Of a stretch of 64,000 nucleotides of DNA, positions 7,696 to 14,523 are shown piece after piece. The DNA is taken from positions 62,001-126,000 of the forward strand of contig NZ_JABFMV010000011.1 of NCBI RefSeq assembly GCF_013359685.1, read 5' to 3'. The first letter of the stretch is position 1. Every line of letters starts with the position of its first letter. The translations under genes were made by a program, and so were the position numbers. The stretch comes from Leifsonia sp. C5G2. GTDB taxonomy: Bacteria > Actinomycetota > Actinomycetes > Actinomycetales > Microbacteriaceae. Under the pieces are notes generated by a model. It did not search any database. It was not told the origin of the DNA and saw only the letters and a list, made by a program, of their open reading frames with translations.

Positions 7696-8948
7696 CAGGC
7701 GCCCGTCCGCTGCGTCGGCTGGGCGCGCTCGGGACGGCGGCCGAGCACATCCCGGATCCGCACCTTGCTGGTGTACTCGATCGAGCCGTAGCGGAACAGC
7801 CGCACCGCGATGCGCAGCACGACCACCGACAGCGCGAACAGCTCCACGATGATGACGATCGCCTGCCACAGCGGCAGCGAGCCGAACGCGTTCAGGATGA
7901 GGGCCGTGATCGGCGCGGTGTACGGGAAGTAGGCGAGCAGCTGCACGATCGGCGCCTGCGGCGAGCTGATCGCGAAGCCGGACGCGTACAGCGGGATGAC
8001 GACGGCGAAGATCACCACCGAGAACACCGGTGCTGCGTCCTTCGCCGTCGGCATCACCGCGCCGACGGCGACGAGCGTCCCGGTGAACAGCGCGAACCCG
8101 CCGATCAGGATCAGGGCGCCGACGATCATCTTCTGCGGCTCGAACACCAGCCCGCTGAGGTCGAAGTTCGGCAGTTGCAGCTGGTCGCGGAAGAACAGAT
8201 ACCCGACCAGCATCGGCAGCGCGAAGACGGCCAATTGGATGATGCCGATGGCGAACAGCGAGATCACCTTCCCGAGCAGCAGGTTCGTCGGGTTGATCGT
8301 CGTCAGGATCATCTCCGTGACGCGGTTCTCCTTCTCCTCCAGGGTGGAGTTCAGCATCTGGTTGCCGAGGAACACGATCACGATGAAGAACGCCGCGAGG
8401 AAGACCAGAGCGGGCAGGATGGCCTCGAAGCCGGGCGCGACCTTCCCGTCCTTGAACGTGGTGGTCGACGTGCTGACGTCTCCGCGCAGCACCGCGACGT
8501 CGGTCGGATCGCCGACCTTCCTCTCCACGCTCGCCGCCAGCAGCGACTGTGCCACGGCGGAGTACCGGCTGTTCTGGAACACCCCCGCGTCCTCGCCCCA
8601 CACCTTGACGGTCTGCTTGGCCGGGTCGGCCGGGTAGGAGAAGTACGCCGGGGTCCCGCCGATCTGCACCTCCTCGACGCCCTCCGCCTCCGAGGCGATC
8701 TCCGTGCCGCCGTACTCCTTGGCGATGCCCGCGTCGACGAGGCCGGAGGCGTCGGTGTACAGGAACTCGAAGCGCGCGTTCTTCTGCTGGTCGGCCGTGT
8801 TCGCCGTGGACACGTTGGACGCGATGATGAGCCCGCCCAGCCCGAACACCAGGATCGGGAGGATGAGCGTGATCGCCCAGAACCGCCGCTTGGTGACGGT
8901 GCGGCGGAACTCGAAGGCGATGACGGTGCTGAGGTTGTGGCGGGCCAT
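7695..8948 (-). CDS. ABC-2 type transporter permease (NatB-like)
   Basis: This 417-residue permease has one N-terminal helix (residues about 24-46), a large extracytoplasmic domain (about 47-185) and five or six C-terminal helices. This is the NatB/ABC2_membrane_3 layout. The segment NSTLEEKENRVTEMILTT between the first and second C-terminal helices is a hallmark of this subfamily. It pairs with the ATPase encoded 3 nt upstream. The exported substrate is unknown; NatAB relatives export sodium or antibiotics. Confidence 0.9.
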   Translation of the reverse strand: MARHNLSTVIAFEFRRTVTKRRFWAITLILPILVFGLGGLIIASNVSTANTADQQKNARFEFLYTDASGLVDAGIAKEYGGTEIASEAEGVEEVQIGGTPAYFSYPADPAKQTVKVWGEDAGVFQNSRYSAVAQSLLAASVERKVGDPTDVAVLRGDVSTSTTTFKDGKVAPGFEAILPALVFLAAFFIVIVFLGNQMLNSTLEEKENRVTEMILTTINPTNLLLGKVISLFAIGIIQLAVFALPMLVGYLFFRDQLQLPNFDLSGLVFEPQKMIVGALILIGGFALFTGTLVAVGAVMPTAKDAAPVFSVVIFAVVIPLYASGFAISSPQAPIVQLLAYFPYTAPITALILNAFGSLPLWQAIVIIVELFALSVVVLRIAVRLFRYGSIEYTSKVRIRDVLGRRPERAQPTQRTGA

Positions 8949-8951
8949 GTG

Positions 8952-9875
8952 TCAGTCCTCCTGGCTCTCGGCGCCGTAGACCTCGACGAAGATGTCGTCG
9001 AGCGACTTGCGGGTGGGGGCGAAGCGGGACACGCGCACGCCCGCATCCACGAGTCCCTGCAGGATCGCGGCGGGGTCGGCGCCGTCCGCCACCTCCAGCT
9101 CGGCGTGGCCGTCGTCGTCGGTGAGCAGCCGGTAGGCGGGGGAGTCCGGGATGGCGCCCGCGTGGTCGACGTGCACGATCGTGCCGCCGAACTGGTCCTG
9201 CACCTCCTCGACCGTGCCGTAGGCGCGTGCGGTGCCGTCCTTCAGCAGGATGACGCGGTCGCACAGGCGCTCCACCTCCTCCATCTGGTGGGTCACCATC
9301 ATGACCGTGGACCCTGCGCGCTTCTGGTCGTCGATGATGTCCATGAGCAGGCGCCGGTTGACCGGGTCGAAGCCCTTGGTCGGCTCGTCGAGGATGAGCA
9401 GCTCCGGGTCGTTCATGATGGTCACGCCCAGCTGCACCTTCTGCTGCTGTCCGCCGGAGAGCTTGTCGAGCCGCACCTTCTCCTTCTCGCCGATGCCGAC
9501 GCGTTCCAGGTAGGAGCGCGACCAGCGGCGCGCCTGCTCGGCGCCAAGGCCCTTCAGCCGGCCGAAGTAGACCATGACGTCGATCACGGACTCCTTCTTG
9601 TACAGCCCGCGTTCCTCCGGGAGGTAGCCGAGCCGTTCGCCGGCCTCCGGGCTGAACGGGCGGCCGTCGATGTGCAGCACGCCCGCGGTCGGCTGGTAGA
9701 TGCCGAGCAGGGCGCGGATCGTCGTCGTCTTGCCCGAGCCGTTGCTGCCGAGGAACCCGAACGTCTCACCGCGCCGGATGTCGAAGGACAGGTCGCGGAT
9801 CACGGTGGTGCGGCCGAAGTCCATCCGGAAGTTCGCGATGTGGACCAGCGGCTCCGTCGTCGTCGTTGCGTTCAC
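8952..9875 (-). CDS. ABC transporter ATP-binding protein (NatA-like)
   Basis: This 307-residue ATPase has Walker A GSNGSGKTT (about residues 43-51), Q-loop YLPEERGLY, signature LSGGQQQKVQ, Walker B LLILDEPTKGFDP and the H-loop MVTHQMEEVE. A C-terminal DUF4162-like extension (KSLDDIFVEVYG) is typical of NatA-type exporters. It forms an operon with the permease and the quinone oxidoreductase. Confidence 0.93.
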   Translation of the reverse strand: MNATTTTEPLVHIANFRMDFGRTTVIRDLSFDIRRGETFGFLGSNGSGKTTTIRALLGIYQPTAGVLHIDGRPFSPEAGERLGYLPEERGLYKKESVIDVMVYFGRLKGLGAEQARRWSRSYLERVGIGEKEKVRLDKLSGGQQQKVQLGVTIMNDPELLILDEPTKGFDPVNRRLLMDIIDDQKRAGSTVMMVTHQMEEVERLCDRVILLKDGTARAYGTVEEVQDQFGGTIVHVDHAGAIPDSPAYRLLTDDDGHAELEVADGADPAAILQGLVDAGVRVSRFAPTRKSLDDIFVEVYGAESQED

Positions 9876-9911
9876 CCGGCCAGCCTAGGGGGTCGGGGAA
9901 GGGCCGCGCGG

Positions 9912-10730
9912 CTAGCGGTCGGCGGGCCCTCCGGAGAGCGCGTCGAGCAGCGCGGGGTGGAGCAGCCCGTTCGACGCGAGGGAGGAGCCGTTGCCCGGCC
10001 CCGGCGTCCCGTCGACCGACGTGAAGGTGCCGCCCGCCTCCTCCACGATCGGGATGAGCGCCGCCAGGTCATAGGTCTTCACGTCGAACTCGGCCACGGC
10101 GTCCAGCACCCCCTCCGCCAGCAGCATGTAGGACCACATGTCGCCGTAGGCCCGGTCGCGCCAGATGCGCCGGGTCAGGTCAATGAGCCGGTCGAGGTAG
10201 CCGGCCTGGTCCCACTGGGCGATGCTCTGGAAGCTGAGCGAGGCGTGCTCGAGGTCGGAGACGCCCGAGACGTGAAGCGGGCGCGGCTGGGCGCCGGGCG
10301 CATCCGTCGTCCAGGCCCCGCCGCCGGACGTCGCCCACCAACGGCGGCCGAGGGCGGGGGAGCTGACGACGCCGACGCGGGGGGTGCCGTCGACGGCGAG
10401 CGCGATGAGCGTGCCCCACACCGGGACGCCGCGCAGGTAGTTCGCGGTGCCGTCGATCGGGTCGACGATCCACTGCCGGGTGCTGTCGCCCTCGGTGCCG
10501 TACTCCTCGCCCAGGATGCCGTCGCCCGGGCGCTCGGCCGCGATGGCGTCGCGGATCGCGCGCTCCACCGCCAGGTCGGCCTCGGTGACGGGGGAGCGGT
10601 CGGGCTTGGTCTCGACGTGCAGGTCGAGGTCGCGGAACCGGCGGAGCGAGATCGCGTCGGCGGTATCGGCCAGCCGCAGGGCCAGCGCGAGGTCGCCGTC
10701 GAGCGGGCGGGAGTCGGCGGTGTTCGTCAC
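9912..10730 (-). CDS. hisN: Histidinol-phosphatase, inositol monophosphatase family (HisN)
   Basis: This 272-residue Mg-dependent phosphatase of the IMPase fold would remove phosphate from L-histidinol phosphate in histidine biosynthesis. Metal motifs are present: GEEYGTEG (about residue 75), WIVDPIDGTANYLRGVPVWG (about 86-105) and DVKTYDLAALIPIVEEAGG near the C-terminus. The RGVPVWGTLIAL segment is typical of the actinobacterial HisN branch rather than SuhB or CysQ. GTG 10730 is chosen; GTG 10736 is an in-frame alternative. It is not in a his operon here, which is usual for hisN. Confidence 0.8.
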   Translation of the reverse strand: MTNTADSRPLDGDLALALRLADTADAISLRRFRDLDLHVETKPDRSPVTEADLAVERAIRDAIAAERPGDGILGEEYGTEGDSTRQWIVDPIDGTANYLRGVPVWGTLIALAVDGTPRVGVVSSPALGRRWWATSGGGAWTTDAPGAQPRPLHVSGVSDLEHASLSFQSIAQWDQAGYLDRLIDLTRRIWRDRAYGDMWSYMLLAEGVLDAVAEFDVKTYDLAALIPIVEEAGGTFTSVDGTPGPGNGSSLASNGLLHPALLDALSGGPADR

Positions 10731-10792
10731 AGCCACGAGCCTAGCCGGGTACGGGGTTGGCAGCCCGGGCCGCGAAGCGTACGTGTGGAGGT

Positions 10793-11131
10793 ATGCGACG
10801 GATCGTGTATGCGGGAACGGCGTTCTACACCGGGGATGCCCTGGCGGAGGCGTTGATGGAGTACGCACGCGCACTGGCCAGGCATGGCATCGCGGACACG
10901 GTGTTCGTCCCGGGCCGGACGCTGCAGGGGGACCGAGACCGCATCGAGGTGCTCGTCGGCCCGGCCAGCCAGATCCTCAGCGAGGCCGCCCACCTCGAGG
11001 GCGTCGTCGAGATCGAGGACGCCGGCCTGGTGCGCAGCCTCGCAGAGAAGACCGCGGAGCTCGCGCCGCTCACGCCCGCCCCGGAGCCGGGGGACCCGGG
11101 CGCACTCGAGTCGTTCGATGACGTCGGCTGA
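10793..11131 (+). CDS. Conserved hypothetical protein
   Basis: This is a 112-residue protein with no family I can name. The first 70 residues look like a small alpha/beta domain (RRIVYAGTAFYTGDALAEAL, then IEVLVGPASQ) and the C-terminus is acidic and proline-rich. GGAGG lies immediately before ATG 10793. It is divergent from hisN. The start MRRIVYAGTAFYTGD fits small actinobacterial proteins found near general metabolic genes, but no function can be assigned. Confidence 0.65.
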   Translation: MRRIVYAGTAFYTGDALAEALMEYARALARHGIADTVFVPGRTLQGDRDRIEVLVGPASQILSEAAHLEGVVEIEDAGLVRSLAEKTAELAPLTPAPEPGDPGALESFDDVG

Positions 11132-11211
11132 CCGCCGGCGAAAGATAGCCTCGCCGGGCGGATTGCCAATACAGTCCAGGTAGCCCGTCCCGGGCGTCGA
11201 GCGGAGGCAGC

Positions 11212-12327
11212 ATGCGATTCATCCGGCGACCTGTCAGCCGAGGCCGCGACGGCGGCGGTCCCGCGCGCACGTCCTCCGCCGAGCCGCTCATCCGCCGCAG
11301 CCCGCTGCTGTTCGGCTACCTCGCCGCGCTCGGCGCGATCGGGGCCGTCGCCACCGGCTTCATGCTGTACGGCCTGCGGTCGATCATCTTCTCGGTGTTC
11401 CTGGCGATGTTCGCCACCGTCGGGCTCGATCCGCTGATCCGCTGGTTCCAGCGCCGGGGGATGACCCGCGTGTGGGCGATCGTGACCGTCATCCTTCTCA
11501 TCGTCGCGCTGCTCGTGGCCATCATCTGGGTCGTGGTGCCGCTGATCGTGCAGCAGATCGCGAACCTGGCCACCCAGGTGCCGAAGGAGATCGCGGCCCT
11601 GCGGGCGGAGGGCTGGTTCGACTCGGTAAACGAGACCACCAACGGCGTCCTCGGGCAAGTGTTCACCTGGATCTCGGACCAGGCGAAGGACCCGAACACG
11701 TGGGCCACGATCGGCAACGGCCTACTCGGCTTCGGCCTCTCGGTGCTGAACGCCGTGACGACCGGCTTCTTCATCGCGATCCTGACCATCTACTTCATCG
11801 CCTCGTACGACAGCACGAAGCAGGCCGCCTACCGGCTCGTGCGCCGCTCCAACCGGGCCCGATTCGAGAGCTACGCCGAGCGCATCCTGCAGAACTTCGG
11901 GAAGTACCTCAGCGGGATGGTGATCCTCGCCTTCTGCAACTCGGTGTACAGCCTCATCCTGCTGCTGGCGACCGGAGTTCCCGGCGCCTTCCTGATCGCG
12001 CTCGCCGCCTTCTTCATCACGCTCATCCCGCTCATCGGCACGGTGCTGACCACGGCGGTCATGTCGGTGCTCGCGTTCATCCACTCGCCGGTGAGCGGCG
12101 TGGTCGTGCTGGTGCTGATGCTCGTGTACATGCAGGTGGAGGCGTACATCCTGACGCCGCGGGTGATGGGGAAGGCCGTTCAGGTACCCGGATCGGTGGT
12201 GCTGATCTCCGCGCTGGCCGGATCGACGCTGTTCGGCCTGCCGGGCGCGCTGGTCGCCATCCCGATCTCGGCGGGGATCATCCTGATCATCAAAGAGATC
12301 GTGATGCCGAGGAAAGACCTCCGCTGA
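11212..12327 (+). CDS. AI-2E family transporter (TqsA/PerM-like)
   Basis: This 371-residue membrane protein has about seven helices: a pair near residues 38-90, one near 95-120, then 175-200 and a dense block at 235-360. The motifs YFIASYDS, GTVLTTAVMSVLAFI and QVEAYILTPRVMGKAVQVPG are diagnostic of the AI-2E transporter family (PF01594). Members export signalling molecules, or act as Na+/H+ or other permeases, so the substrate is open. GGAGG precedes ATG 11212. It lies upstream of tRNA-Lys. Confidence 0.9.
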   Translation: MRFIRRPVSRGRDGGGPARTSSAEPLIRRSPLLFGYLAALGAIGAVATGFMLYGLRSIIFSVFLAMFATVGLDPLIRWFQRRGMTRVWAIVTVILLIVALLVAIIWVVVPLIVQQIANLATQVPKEIAALRAEGWFDSVNETTNGVLGQVFTWISDQAKDPNTWATIGNGLLGFGLSVLNAVTTGFFIAILTIYFIASYDSTKQAAYRLVRRSNRARFESYAERILQNFGKYLSGMVILAFCNSVYSLILLLATGVPGAFLIALAAFFITLIPLIGTVLTTAVMSVLAFIHSPVSGVVVLVLMLVYMQVEAYILTPRVMGKAVQVPGSVVLISALAGSTLFGLPGALVAIPISAGIILIIKEIVMPRKDLR

Positions 12328-12368
12328 CACGAGCGATCCTCGATTGGCGGGATGGCCGAAACGGATGC

Positions 12369-12374
12369 TAGTGT
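12369..12374 (+). promoter_or_regulatory. -10 element for tRNA-Lys
   Basis: TAGTGT lies 30 nt before the tRNA, with TTGGCG (12344-12349) upstream as a -35 candidate at 19-bp spacing. This is a pattern match only. Confidence 0.4.
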
Positions 12375-12404
12375 TGAGCCTCGGTTCGGGTCACCGAGCC
12401 GGAT

Positions 12405-12480
12405 GCGCCTCTAGCTCAATCGGCAGAGCAATTGACTCTTAATCAATGGGTTCAGGGTTCAAGTCCCTGGGGGCGCACCA
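12405..12480 (+). tRNA. tRNA-Lys(CTT)
   Basis: A complete cloverleaf can be folded: acceptor GCGCCTC pairs with GGGGCGC, the anticodon stem ATTGA/TCAAT encloses loop CTCTTAA with anticodon CTT, and the T-loop is GTTCAAGTC. CCA is encoded at 12478-12480. An intrinsic terminator follows. tRNA genes are common integration sites, but I see no repeat of its 3' end downstream. Confidence 0.96.
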
Positions 12481-12485
12481 CCCTG

Positions 12486-12522
12486 AAGGCCCCCGCAGCT
12501 GGAGACAGCGGCGGGGGCCTTT
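12486..12522 (+). terminator. Intrinsic terminator after tRNA-Lys
   Basis: AAGGCCCCCGC pairs with GCGGGGGCCTT (11 bp, loop of about 14 nt) and is followed by TTTCGCTT. It begins 6 nt after the tRNA. Confidence 0.85.
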
Positions 12523-12591
12523 CGCTTGTCCGCAGGTGATTGCGGCCACCTGGCCTCCGGCGCTGTCGCTGCCATGGCAGCATCATCCCCC

Positions 12592-13695
12592 ATGAGTATC
12601 TTCGACCCCCGGCGCAACAGCATGGGGTTTTTACGCCTCTTCCTCGCTGCAGCGGTGATCGTGACGCACGCCGTCCCGCTCGGTGGCTACGGCTACGCGT
12701 TGGCCCGGCAGAACAACCACCTCGGGTTCCTCGCAGTGCAGGGGTTCTTCGCGCTCTCGGGCTTCCTGATCACGCGCAGCGCAGAGCGTCACTCGGTCGG
12801 GCGATACCTGTGGCATCGGCTGGTCCGGATCATGCCCGCCTACTGGGTGTGCCTGGTCGTGATCGCACTGGTGTTCGCACCCGTCGTGTGGCGTCATTCC
12901 CACGGACTGACCGAGTACCCGACCGCCCAGCCGTCACCGTGGGGCTTCGTTTTGAACAACTTCCTCTTGGCGAACAACCAGCAGCAGATCGGCGACACTC
13001 TTGCCTCCAACCCGTACCCCACCCTCTGGGACGGCTCGATCTACACGCTTCCGTATGAGTTCGCCTGCTACCTCATCGTCATGGCGCTCGCAGCCATGAA
13101 GGTGCTCAACCGTCGCGTCGTCTCTGTCCTCCTGATTGCCGCGTGGGTCTGGCAGCAGATCGCGTTGTCCGCGGTGCTCGGCGCGTCGGACACGCGCCAG
13201 GCCACCCTGACCGTCTGCTTCCTGCTCGGCTCCGTGATCTACCTCTGGCGGGATGTGCTGCTCGCGCCGCGCCTCTCCTGGTGGTTGTTCGGGATCTGCC
13301 TCATCGTGGCGGTGGTCACCTATGTGACGGTCGGGTTCCGTCCGATCGGCCTACCGGCGTACCTCTACGTGGTGGTCTGGGCCGGTGCCCGGTTGCCGTC
13401 CCCGTTCACACGGATCGGCGTCAAGCGCGACTTCTCCTACGGGCTCTACATCTACAGCTGGCCCGTGCAGCAGCTCTGTTCCTTCTACGGGCTCGCTGCG
13501 CTGGGGTTCCCCCTGTATGCGGCGATCGGGCTGGTCGCGACCACCGGATTCGCGGCGGCGTCGTGGTACCTCGTCGAGTCGCGCGCCCTCCGATTGAAGA
13601 ACATCTCGGTGCCCGCGTGGCTGGGCGGTCGCCGTGCGAACGGCGAGTCGGCGGTGGACGGACGCATCGCGGAGGCGACCGACTCCCGAGCGTGA
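12592..13695 (+). CDS. Acyltransferase 3 family membrane protein (OafA/YrhL-like)
   Basis: This 367-residue protein of about ten helices is of the acyltransferase-3 type, which O-acetylates surface polysaccharides or other envelope molecules. Family motifs: FLAAAVIVTHAVPLGG (catalytic-type His near residue 27), GFFALSGFLITRS, YLWHRLVRIMPAYW and DFSYGLYIYSWPVQQ. ATG 12592 (MSIFDPRRNSMGFLRLF) gives the normal family start; an in-frame TTG at 12526 would begin inside the terminator tail. Base composition looks somewhat lower in GC than neighbours, in keeping with an accessory surface gene. Confidence 0.88.
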   Translation: MSIFDPRRNSMGFLRLFLAAAVIVTHAVPLGGYGYALARQNNHLGFLAVQGFFALSGFLITRSAERHSVGRYLWHRLVRIMPAYWVCLVVIALVFAPVVWRHSHGLTEYPTAQPSPWGFVLNNFLLANNQQQIGDTLASNPYPTLWDGSIYTLPYEFACYLIVMALAAMKVLNRRVVSVLLIAAWVWQQIALSAVLGASDTRQATLTVCFLLGSVIYLWRDVLLAPRLSWWLFGICLIVAVVTYVTVGFRPIGLPAYLYVVVWAGARLPSPFTRIGVKRDFSYGLYIYSWPVQQLCSFYGLAALGFPLYAAIGLVATTGFAAASWYLVESRALRLKNISVPAWLGGRRANGESAVDGRIAEATDSRA

Positions 13696-13703
13696 GCGAG
13701 CCG

Positions 13704-13749
13704 TCAGCGGTCGCGCGCGATCACCGAGAAGTCCTCCTCGCCGTGGCCG
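13704..13749 (-). pseudogene. Remnant 3' end of a 6-phosphogluconate dehydrogenase-like gene
   Basis: Read on the minus strand this stretch encodes HGEEDFSVIARDR and a stop. The intact dehydrogenase gene at 17091 ends HGEEDFSIIARDR. The two DNA stretches (13704-13749 and 17091-17136) match at 42 of 46 positions in the same orientation. Most differences are silent, so this was coding sequence. Homology stops abruptly upstream. It is either the trace of a deleted paralogue or a target duplication at the edge of an inserted segment. Confidence 0.72.
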
Positions 13750-13835
13750 TGGCGAGCGCGCCGCATGAGCCAGCACTTGCTCAGTACTTTCTGGCGTGCG
13801 CCCTGGCGACGCGGCCCGCGTGGGATGATCTCGCC

Positions 13836-14141
13836 ATGATCACCGCGGTGCCCGTCGACCTCGAGGCGATCGCGCGTGCGTGCGAAGCGTACGGAGTCGA
13901 ACGGCTCCGCATATTCGGTTCGGTGCTCGGCGATGACTTCGATCGCGCGACGAGCGATGTCGACTTCCTCGTCGACTTCTTGCCCGGACGCGGGGCGCTC
14001 TTCCACGACTACTTCGAACTGAAGCAGGAGCTGGAGCGGATCGTCGGTCGAGGCGTGGACCTGGTCGATGCCGGGGCGGTCCGCAATCCGTACTTCGCGC
14101 GGTCGGCGTTCGGCAGTGCCGAGGACGTCTATGCTGCGTGA
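13836..14141 (+). CDS. MNT-type nucleotidyltransferase (MntA antitoxin-like)
   Basis: This is a 101-residue minimal nucleotidyltransferase with the core motif IFGSVLGDDFDRATSDVDF (about residues 27-45) and a third acidic position near VDLVDAG. Proteins of this size paired with a HEPN protein are the antitoxin of the MntA/HepT system. There the enzyme AMPylates and silences the HEPN RNase (family knowledge). The next gene overlaps by 11 nt and is HEPN-like, which supports the assignment. No clear ribosome site is seen. Confidence 0.82.
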   Translation: MITAVPVDLEAIARACEAYGVERLRIFGSVLGDDFDRATSDVDFLVDFLPGRGALFHDYFELKQELERIVGRGVDLVDAGAVRNPYFARSAFGSAEDVYAA

Positions 14142-14415
14142 GTCGCCGGCCTTCCTCTGGGATGCGCGCGAGGCCGCGATGAAGGCTGCGTCCGTCGCCG
14201 AAGGTCGCGAGCGCGAGAGTTATCTCGCCGATTGGGTGCTTCAAGCGGCCGTGGAGCGCCAACTCGAGATCCTCGGCGAGGCGCTCAAGAATCTCCGCTC
14301 GGCTGATCCTGCGACAGCGAGCAGGGTTCCGGACGTTCACGCGATCATCGCGACCCGGAACATCCCACGGCGCATGAAGCTGCGCCAGGTGCAGGATTCG
14401 ACGCCGCCCAGCTGA
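14131..14415 (+). CDS. HEPN/DUF86 (HepT-like) protein, C-terminus degenerate
   Basis: This 94-residue protein starts inside the end of the nucleotidyltransferase gene. Its middle, LQAAVERQLEILGEALKNL, and VPDVHAIIATRN are typical of HepT HEPN toxins. In that family RN is followed by a conserved His and Tyr (Rx4-6HxY), the RNase site. Here the sequence reads RNIPRRMKLRQVQ, with no His, and ends early. Other frames after position 14360 encode CAC GGC or FDAAQL, which hints that one or more indels shifted the frame. The RNase is probably inactive; the pair may be decaying. Confidence 0.66.
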   Translation: MLRESPAFLWDAREAAMKAASVAEGRERESYLADWVLQAAVERQLEILGEALKNLRSADPATASRVPDVHAIIATRNIPRRMKLRQVQDSTPPS

Positions 14416-14455
14416 GGAGTCGAACGGTTGAATCTCCGTCCGGGCAGACAGCCGT

Positions 14456-14489
14456 CGGAGATCCGGGCGGAAAGTCGCCCGGATCTCCG
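14456..14489. terminator. Hairpin between HEPN gene and CWB2 gene
   Basis: CGGAGATCCGGGCG pairs perfectly with CGCCCGGATCTCCG around a 6-nt loop (GAAAGT). It lies between convergent genes and could terminate both. There is no long T tract on either side. Confidence 0.65.
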
Positions 14490-14523
14490 GCGGCGGCTGG
14501 CGGCGTGGCCGGTGCGGTGGGTG

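Noticed and set aside
12405-14500. Integration of an island into tRNA-Lys
   Set aside because: No repeat of the tRNA 3' end (GTTCAAGTCCCTGG) was found downstream, and there is no integrase. The direct repeats at 13704 and 17091 are a better lead.
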